Assembly (NCBI RefSeq): GCF_014698115.1
Contig: NZ_JACJSJ010000036.1
Location: 1 to 64,000, forward strand
Reading direction: 5' to 3'
DNA from: Nostoc sp. FACHB-973
Lineage (GTDB): Bacteria > Cyanobacteriota > Cyanobacteriia > Cyanobacteriales > Nostocaceae
DNA length: 64,000 nucleotides
How positions within the stretch are numbered: position 1 is the stretch's first letter; each line of letters begins with the position of its first letter. Below the pieces are notes generated by a model, which saw only the letters and a program-made list of their open reading frames with translations, was not told the origin of the DNA and searched no databases. The position numbers and the translations under genes are program-made. This document shows positions 58,516-64,000 of the stretch, one piece after another.

Positions 58516-60186
58516 ATGAGGGATAATCTGTCGGCATCCTCTCGCGTAGATGCTGGGGAAGCGGGTAGTGAATTAGAATGTTTGCCCTATAGTGTCCAGC
58601 ATGACGACGAGGGCGTGTGTTTATTAGTAAAGATGGGGCCACACCGCATCCTGTTGGACTGTGGTCTGGAGGATATCTCATCACTGGGGAGGGGGCTTAG
58701 CAAGTCGGTACGTGAAAATAGTTCCCCTCTACCAGCAGATTTGGTTTTAATTAGTCACGCCCACCCAGATCACGCCAGAGGCTTACTGGCACTGCACAAA
58801 GCTTTTCCCAAGTTACCTATTTATGGCAGCGAAGTCACCAGTAAGTTACTGCCACTGAATTGGCAAGATCAAGATCCCCAGAAAATCTCTGAATTTTGTC
58901 ATGCTTTACCGCTGCGATCGCCAGTGGAATTCCAAGAAGGCCTGGTGGCAGAATTATTTCCCGCAGGGCATCTACCTGGGGCAGTGGCAATCCTCCTCAC
59001 CTACACCACCCAACAGCGTAGTTACAAGCTACTGTATACAGGGGACTTTTTCTTATCCAACTCCCGGCTAGTAGAAGGTCTGCGTTTAGAGGAACTACGG
59101 GGCTTAAACTTAGATGTACTGATTATTGAAGGCACCTATGGTACATCCCGCCATCCCCACCGCCGCAACCAAGAAAATCAATTAGCAGAGCGAATTAATC
59201 GGGCGATCGCTGATCATTGTTCTGTAATTCTTCCCACCCCTGCTTTAGGGCTGGGTCAAGAACTGTTGATGCTTTTGCGCTCTCATCACCACTTCACTGG
59301 ACGAGATTTAGATATCTGGGTAGATGGTGCCGTTGCCACAGGCTGCGACGCTTACCTAGAACTGCTACCCCACCTCCCCCCATCGGTACAGAACTTTGCC
59401 CGCCATCAACCTTTGTTTTGGGACGAACGGGTGCGTCCCCGTGTGCGTCGTTTAAAAGCAGAAGAACGTGCCACTGTCGGCAAGTCACCCTGTATTGTCC
59501 TGACTGACTCCACAGCTGATTTGGGCGAACACTGCCAACCCGATACCGGCCCTTGGCTGATCCTCGTGCCGGAAAAAATTGATATAAAACTTAACAAAAA
59601 ATATTTAGCACCCACCACTGTGGAAAGCTATCTCTTAGCTCAGCACAGTGATGGGCCTGGTACTACGCAACTCATTCATAATTTGCGACCCCAGCACGTG
59701 ATTTTTGTCCACGGTTCTCCTGCTTACTTAGCCGATCTCACAAGCTTAGAGGAGTTACAAAACCGCTATCACGTACATTCTCCGGCGGCTGAGACTTTGG
59801 TGGAATTGCCTATTGGCGATACATTTTTGCAACCGGCAGCCCCGGAGACGAATTATGAAGGTGAACTGACGGAGTTAGGAACAGTAGTCACAATCACCTT
59901 ACCCGATGCAATCACAGCCGATCCTCGTTGGCAACAGTTTGCGGATACTGGTTTAATCGAGGCTCGTTGGCAAGGGGAGGAACTAGTATTAAGGGGATTG
60001 TCTCAGCGAGAACTGCTCAATCAAAATAGCGATCGCTATACATGGACAGACGTAGATTGTTGCGGTACTTGCCGACATCAAAGGGGGCAGCGGTGTTGGA
60101 ATCCAGCTTCCCCATTGTACAACTTTAAAGTAACCTTGGAAGGTTACTGTCCTGCTTTTGAGCGGTTATCTAGTTCTGAGTCCTGA
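58516..60186 (+). CDS. MBL-fold hydrolase, beta-CASP/RNase J-like
   Basis: A 556-residue protein with the metallo-beta-lactamase motif SHAHPDHARG (H81, H83, D85, H86). FPAGHLPGAVAILL and LLYTGDFFLS follow at the positions of motifs 3 and 4. IIEGTYG and a VILPTPALGLGQELLMLL segment are typical of beta-CASP nucleases, and IFVHGSPAYLADL resembles the late histidine motif. The last 50 residues have a Cys cluster (CCGTCRHQRGQRCWNP) that may bind metal. It may process RNA, but a substrate cannot be assigned. The ATG at 58516 has a strong GGAGGAG site. Confidence 0.82.
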   Translation: MRDNLSASSRVDAGEAGSELECLPYSVQHDDEGVCLLVKMGPHRILLDCGLEDISSLGRGLSKSVRENSSPLPADLVLISHAHPDHARGLLALHKAFPKLPIYGSEVTSKLLPLNWQDQDPQKISEFCHALPLRSPVEFQEGLVAELFPAGHLPGAVAILLTYTTQQRSYKLLYTGDFFLSNSRLVEGLRLEELRGLNLDVLIIEGTYGTSRHPHRRNQENQLAERINRAIADHCSVILPTPALGLGQELLMLLRSHHHFTGRDLDIWVDGAVATGCDAYLELLPHLPPSVQNFARHQPLFWDERVRPRVRRLKAEERATVGKSPCIVLTDSTADLGEHCQPDTGPWLILVPEKIDIKLNKKYLAPTTVESYLLAQHSDGPGTTQLIHNLRPQHVIFVHGSPAYLADLTSLEELQNRYHVHSPAAETLVELPIGDTFLQPAAPETNYEGELTELGTVVTITLPDAITADPRWQQFADTGLIEARWQGEELVLRGLSQRELLNQNSDRYTWTDVDCCGTCRHQRGQRCWNPASPLYNFKVTLEGYCPAFERLSSSES

Positions 60187-60232
60187 GTCCTGAGTTAGGA
60201 TTGATGACTCAGGACTCACTACTCAGCACTGA
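60185..60232. repeat. CTGAGTCCTGAGT repeat pair
   Basis: GAGTCCTGAGTCCTGAGTTAG and its partial complement GACTCAGGACTCACTACTCAG form a hairpin between the two convergent genes. Possibly works as terminator for both. Confidence 0.55.
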
Positions 60233-60544
60233 TTATTCCGGATTTGAGTCAGTGTAATGATTGCGGATGCGTTCGGCTTCGGGACAATCCTCTGTCAGGA
60301 GAGGTTCCACATTTCCACGTGGCACTGAAGCCAATTTTTGCGTTACAGCACCAATGCTCTCGAGGCGAACCATTTCTTCCCAAGAACAAACTTCATCCTC
60401 TTCTTCTGTTTCATAGCGTAGAGTTACTAAATCTCCCTCTATGTCTATGATGCGGGCGCGTTCAATCCAGCGTTGCTGGTCCCGCAAGAAAACACATACC
60501 TCCCGCCCGTCGCAACACAGTTGATAAATCTTGCGGTGTAGCAT
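60233..60544 (-). CDS. conserved cyanobacterial protein, tentatively DUF6679
   Basis: A 103-residue soluble protein opening MLHRKIYQLCCDGREVCVFL and continuing RDQQRWIERARIIDIEGDLVTLRYETEEEDEVCSWEEMVRLESIGAV. It has the feel of a small beta-barrel (Sm or SH3-like: VTLRYETEEED). I recognise the pattern as a conserved cyanobacterial protein and believe it to be DUF6679, but this is from memory. It is convergent with the MBL gene. Confidence 0.7.
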   Translation of the reverse strand: MLHRKIYQLCCDGREVCVFLRDQQRWIERARIIDIEGDLVTLRYETEEEDEVCSWEEMVRLESIGAVTQKLASVPRGNVEPLLTEDCPEAERIRNHYTDSNPE

Positions 60545-61182
60545 GTACTGCTTCTGCCTTTTTAAACAACGTAGTTAAACCTGTCAAAATCTGGGTTCTA
60601 CCCCATTACATTACACCCTTAGGAGGTTAATTTCACGGTCTAGGACGAGTACGCCTCATAACCCAATCTCAAGATTTGCTTGTAGTTGTGAGCATCTATC
60701 GAGATTTTGGGTCACCAACCAATGGTTGCTTTACCAATGAACTCAATCTCTTTCGAGCTGATTTTAGGGAATGTTTGCTTCATAGAAGTCGAACAAGTCG
60801 GGATTTCTCCTCACAAGGTTAATATTTGCTGGTGAGTCCTTTCTACCATTATGTAATAAATAATACTGAAAAACAAGCGTTGATTGCGGTTGTTTAATTT
60901 GCCTACTTGTAGTCATTGGCATTATTAGGAAGTCCGGGGACTTGGCTTTACTTTTACCCCTGTGTATTTGATCTTAACTCATTCTCTTGCTGACCTTGAT
61001 GATTTTCAAAAACAACACACAAAGAGTTTTGAGTTTTTCAGGTTTTTGCTTGAAGATGGGGCGAGACAGGGGGACACAAAGACGCAAAGACGCAAAGAAA
61101 GAATTCTCCGTGTCCCTGCGTTTCCCCCTCTTTGCGTCTTCCTCATCTCCCTAAGCCTCTTGTATCAGTATCAACAATATTT
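60545..61182. other. 638-bp spacer
   Basis: Contains a palindromic repeat at about 61078-61140 (AAGACGCAAAGACGCAAAG...CTTTGCGTCTT). A 92-codon plus-strand frame crossing it is repeat-derived and rejected. No supported gene. Confidence 0.4.
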
Positions 61183-61392
61183 TTACTGTAGGGGTAATTC
61201 CATTAGCATATTCGATGAGGATGCTTCTCGTTTAATTTGACCTGTGCGAACTGCATCGTACAGGGCTGTGAGGGCTAACAAATCCTGTGACTGATAGCAT
61301 TTAGTAGCCAGCATTTGATGGAGTAAACCTTCAGATTCAACACTAAGATATCCAGTTTGGAAAGCAGATTCAACAATTGTGCGAATCATCAT
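61183..61392 (-). CDS. small conserved cyanobacterial protein
   Basis: A 69-residue helical protein: MMIRTIVESAFQTGYLSVES then EGLLHQMLATKCYQSQDLLALTALYDAVRTGQIKRE. It matches a pattern of short cyanobacterial hypothetical proteins (TGYLS...EGLLHQML...LTALYDA). The start may be M1 or M2. No family name recognised. It is alone on the minus strand with an AT-rich leader. Confidence 0.65.
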   Translation of the reverse strand: MMIRTIVESAFQTGYLSVESEGLLHQMLATKCYQSQDLLALTALYDAVRTGQIKREASSSNMLMELPLQ

Positions 61393-61680
61393 GATTAGGG
61401 CAGAGTGAGCAATTTATTATGTCCAGTGTGGAATATTTCCTTCTCCCACTAGTTGATATGAAACATTAATAACATGTGATTATCGTTACATGCTTTTAGT
61501 GATTTATATCACAAGGATGATTGAAAATATAAGTTTTTGGTCGATTTATCTATTAATATACGCAGATATATCAATACAATACTTTTTAGTATTTATATTG
61601 ATAAATCAGGTCATTTAAGAATATTAAAATATAGTAAAACTTTTAGGCAAGTATCCAAATGAATAGTGAGGTATGGGCAA

Positions 61681-62469
61681 TCAAGCAAAAAATTGGCGGA
61701 AATCCTCATCTTTTTGGCTCAGTTGCACCCAGTCTAGGTTCAAGGACTGGAATTTTTGCACCAAGCGATCGCAAGCAGGACGTTCGGTAGCATAGTGTCC
61801 TGCGTCGATTAAAATGAGATTGCAATCGCGGCTTTCTTGAAACTGATGAAATTTGCAGTCAGAAGTTAGGTAGGCTTGGGCACCAGTTTTGCTAACTGCT
61901 GAAATGAAACTAGCTCCCGAACCACCCAAAACAGCAACTTGTGTAATTGTTTGCTGTAAATTAGCTGTTGGGGAAAAAATTAAATTTGGGGGAGCAAGTC
62001 GGGTTTGAATGGCTGTGAGTAATTCCTGTAGTGTCATCGATGGCTCTAGCAAACCAACACGACCATATCCTAATCCTAGTTGTGTGGGTAGTATGGGAGT
62101 AACTTGTTTCAGTTCTAAAATTTGAGCCAACACATCAGCAGTACCATCTTGCACTTGGTCGAAATTTGTATGGGCGCTGTAAATACCAATATTGTGGGTA
62201 AAAGCTAAGCGTACCATTTCAGCGATCGCCTCACCAGTGCGTAAGGACTTGGGAGGTGTAAAAATGAGAGGATGATGGGCAAAAATTAGATTAGCATTAA
62301 GAGCGATCGCTTCGTGCATCACTGCTAGAGTTGGTGTCAAACACACCAATACTCGTACTCTTTCCTGCAACACTCCTGGTTCAATCTGCCAGCCACAATT
62401 ATCCCAGCTTTCACACCAAGCGGGATTCGCCCATGCTTCAAACCAAGTAATTAAATCAGCGATTTTCAT
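61681..62469 (-). CDS. Nif3-like dinuclear metal centre protein
   Basis: Starting at ATG 62469 gives MKIADLITWFEAWANPAWCE and 262 residues, the family length; an upstream start at 62499 would add 10 residues. The Nif3/DUF34 signatures are WDNCGWQIEPG, NLIFAHHPLIF (metal-binding histidines), GIYSAHTNFDQVQDGTADVLAQ, and near the C-terminus DCKFHQFQ and IDAGHYATERPACDRL. The family forms a hexamer with a di-metal centre; its biochemical role is not established, though it is widespread. Confidence 0.9.
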   Translation of the reverse strand: MKIADLITWFEAWANPAWCESWDNCGWQIEPGVLQERVRVLVCLTPTLAVMHEAIALNANLIFAHHPLIFTPPKSLRTGEAIAEMVRLAFTHNIGIYSAHTNFDQVQDGTADVLAQILELKQVTPILPTQLGLGYGRVGLLEPSMTLQELLTAIQTRLAPPNLIFSPTANLQQTITQVAVLGGSGASFISAVSKTGAQAYLTSDCKFHQFQESRDCNLILIDAGHYATERPACDRLVQKFQSLNLDWVQLSQKDEDFRQFFA

Positions 62470-62499
62470 AATTAACTTTTCATTTCTAATTTTTAACAA

Positions 62500-62655
62500 G
62501 AAAGAATTCAGAAGTCAGGAACCATAATTGTCCAATTTCATTTGTAGCTGTTGGTGAATGAATCAACGGATTTCACTCGGCCAGCAAATTGAAAATTTGG
62601 TAGTCTACAATCAGTAAACTGAATTCTGAATTCTGAATTCTGAATTCTGAATTCT
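62500..62655. repeat. TTCAGAA/AATTCTG heptamer arrays
   Basis: AAGAATTCAGAAGTCAGG precedes the Nif3-like gene, and ATTCTGA heptamers run four to five times at 62622-62656, adjoining the stop of the next gene. Confidence 0.65.
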
Positions 62656-62658
62656 TCT

Positions 62659-63408
62659 TCAATGTTTCTGTGGTTGAATATCTAATTTTAATGCTATTTG
62701 CTGACGCATTTCTTGGAAAGGTTTATTCCATACAGGGCTAGCATTCCAGTTCCAAACTGCCACTGGAATCAGTTCTTCTTGGGCAAGATAACTTAGCAGA
62801 CGGTATTCATCTTCTGGTTCACGAGAAAAGGAGAATGGATTGCGGTAGCCTGTGTCACACAGTTTATAACAAGTGATTTGACCGTGGCTAATACGTTGTA
62901 TCAATTCCTTACCTTTAGTGAGTAAATAATCAAAAAAAACTAAGCTAAAAGGCTCTATATTTGCACGATTTTCTGGGTCTTTTTGTACCCATCTTGCCCA
63001 CTCAAACCCATACACAAAGTCGTGAACATAACGGAAGCGAATTTCTGTGTTAATTCCGAACATCTCTGTCAGGGAAACCATCTTTTTACCAAAAGCCTTT
63101 AAAAAAGCAACCGCACCTTCATCTGCGACTAAAGCCTGTCTCAGCATACTACTTACCAGAAAATCAAAATCCCAGAAGATGTTTTCTGGGAAATTTTGCA
63201 ACTGACTATCAACTATACATTCCAAAGTTTCCTGAACAGTTGCGATAATTTGGATGTCGGTACTTTCTTCGGCAATCAAATTTCCCAATTCCGCAAAACT
63301 AGTAATTATTTTTTTTTGAGGATTAAGTGACAAAAGATTAACAGAGTGCTGGGCAAGTATTTTATCAATAAGTTGAAACGTATGAGTTGGTGTTAGTTCT
63401 TGCTTCAT
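62659..63408 (-). CDS. hypothetical soluble protein
   Basis: I chose ATG 63408 (MKQELTPTHTFQLIDKILAQ); the frame is open to 63438. This gives 249 residues with no transmembrane segment and a mix of helices: FWDFDFLVSSMLRQALVADEGAVAFLKAFGKKM and VHDFVYGFEWARWVQKDPENRANIEPFSLVFFDYLLTKG. Near the C-terminus EDEYRLLSYLAQEELIPVAVWNW is striking. I do not recognise a family. It lies 160 bp upstream of the Nif3-like gene on the same strand. Confidence 0.65.
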   Translation of the reverse strand: MKQELTPTHTFQLIDKILAQHSVNLLSLNPQKKIITSFAELGNLIAEESTDIQIIATVQETLECIVDSQLQNFPENIFWDFDFLVSSMLRQALVADEGAVAFLKAFGKKMVSLTEMFGINTEIRFRYVHDFVYGFEWARWVQKDPENRANIEPFSLVFFDYLLTKGKELIQRISHGQITCYKLCDTGYRNPFSFSREPEDEYRLLSYLAQEELIPVAVWNWNASPVWNKPFQEMRQQIALKLDIQPQKH

Positions 63409-63908
63409 AGTAATTGAAATAGCCCAGCCATCTGACACTAAGTATTAGTTTATATTGAAATGCCTAAATTATTAAAAAAATATAAATAAACTTAATTTTA
63501 CATTTACAAACTGATACATACAATTTTTTCAGTGTGTATATGGTTTATTTTTCATGAAAATTTTTCGCCAAAAAGGCATTACAGGGAAGTTTTCAATATT
63601 CTAGCCAAAGTGTAGGCAGTAACAACAGAGTATTTAAACTCTATAAAGCTACACCTGAAATAAAAAGGAGTCAGAATTCAGAATTCAGAATACTCTACCC
63701 ATGTACCCTTACAGGGAAGCAAGCTACGCGCAGCATCCCGTGGGGAAGGGATAGAGTTTTAAATGAGTGAAAAAAATTTAATACTAGTTTCGCGCCACTT
63801 GTGGGCAAGGTTTTAAACCAATATTCATTACCCAGTCGTACAGAATTCATACTGAATTCTGACTCCTGAGTTCTGAATTCTGTTCAATAAATTAAATTTA
63901 ATAAATTG
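63409..63908. other. 500-bp spacer
   Basis: AT-rich leader (63440-63560), then GAATTCAGAATTCAG heptamers (about 63672-63690), a CAAGCTACGCGCAGCATCCC repeat, and further TCAGAAT heptamers near 63845-63880. No gene supported. Confidence 0.45.
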
Positions 63909-64000
63909 CTATGCAGAAATGTGGACGACTAATTCCCTTGAATGACTGCGCTGGCGGTGTTCCCAAATATAAATTCCTTGCCAAGTTCCCAGTACCAAAT
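63909..64000 (-). CDS. YjbQ/UPF0047 family protein, C-terminal part
   Basis: The minus-strand frame entering from the window edge encodes LGTWQGIYIWEHRQRSHSRE then LVVHISA and a TAG at 63909-63911. The GTWQGI(Y/F)(I/L)WEHR motif is diagnostic of the UPF0047 (YjbQ) family, small proteins with thiamine-phosphate synthase-like activity reported for some members. Only the last 30 residues are in the window. Confidence 0.8.
   Translation of the reverse strand, partial: LVLGTWQGIYIWEHRQRSHSRELVVHISA

Noticed and set aside
58257..58517. 86-codon minus-strand frame
   Set aside because: Irregular composition, overlaps the leader and ribosome site of the MBL gene.
60962..61240. 92-codon plus-strand frame
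   Set aside because: Made largely of AAGACGCAAAGACGC-type repeat and antisense to a better small gene.

Overview
The window looks like chromosome from a filamentous, probably heterocyst-forming cyanobacterium (Nostoc/Anabaena relatives). The palindrome GCGATCGC (HIP1) recurs throughout. Intergenic spaces carry the heptamer-type short tandem repeats typical of Nostocales. Marker genes fit: an NblS-like histidine kinase, a XisH/XisI pair, minCDE and a Uma2 nuclease. No rRNA, tRNA or CRISPR array was recognised.

Layout. 0-16.5 kb: a decayed dprA-like/DUF29 pair at the left edge, a Gfo/Idh/MocA oxidoreductase, hemerythrin, a MetF-type reductase, trpS, a methyltransferase plus GST pair, minC-minD-minE, a DUF1537 kinase, Uma2, a PIN toxin-antitoxin-like pair, and a second dprA-relic/DUF29 pair inverted relative to the first. 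16.5-31.5 kb: a fused double ABC ATPase, pyrophosphatase, panD, an MBL-fold protein with a ruined metal site, a 1.9 kb gene-free stretch with two MITE-like elements, a GT39-type membrane transferase, a giant membrane protein whose gene holds a 26-G tract, an EF-hand protein and a sugar-nucleotide epimerase. 31.5-39 kb: purD, xisH-xisI, nblS, a zinc ribbon protein, and a two-gene module in which an HsdR-N-like nuclease domain is fused to a ParA ATPase and overlaps a ParB-like gene. 39-53 kb: a glycosyltransferase, a secreted triple-repeat lectin, miaB, a REP-associated tyrosine transposase (RAYT) carrying repeat copies in its own reading frame, and a four-gene cell-surface operon (three DUF11-type proteins plus an outer-membrane barrel). 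53-64 kb: thrC with a MoaD/ThiS-like gene, DUF29, a GC-rich secreted protein, a 40-residue membrane peptide, a beta-CASP-like MBL hydrolase, small conserved cyanobacterial proteins, a Nif3-like protein and the 3' end of a YjbQ-family gene.

Two themes stand out. First, repeats invade coding sequence: the GTAGAGAC-type palindrome forms the end of miaB and sits inside the RAYT gene next to it; another interspersed repeat is read in frame inside the barrel gene; a G/C-rich array lies inside the giant membrane protein gene; and MinC has a repetitive N-terminus. Second, there are candidate undescribed systems: the nuclease-ParA plus ParB-like module, and the DUF11/barrel surface operon. Functions are assigned from motifs by eye; no database search was possible.
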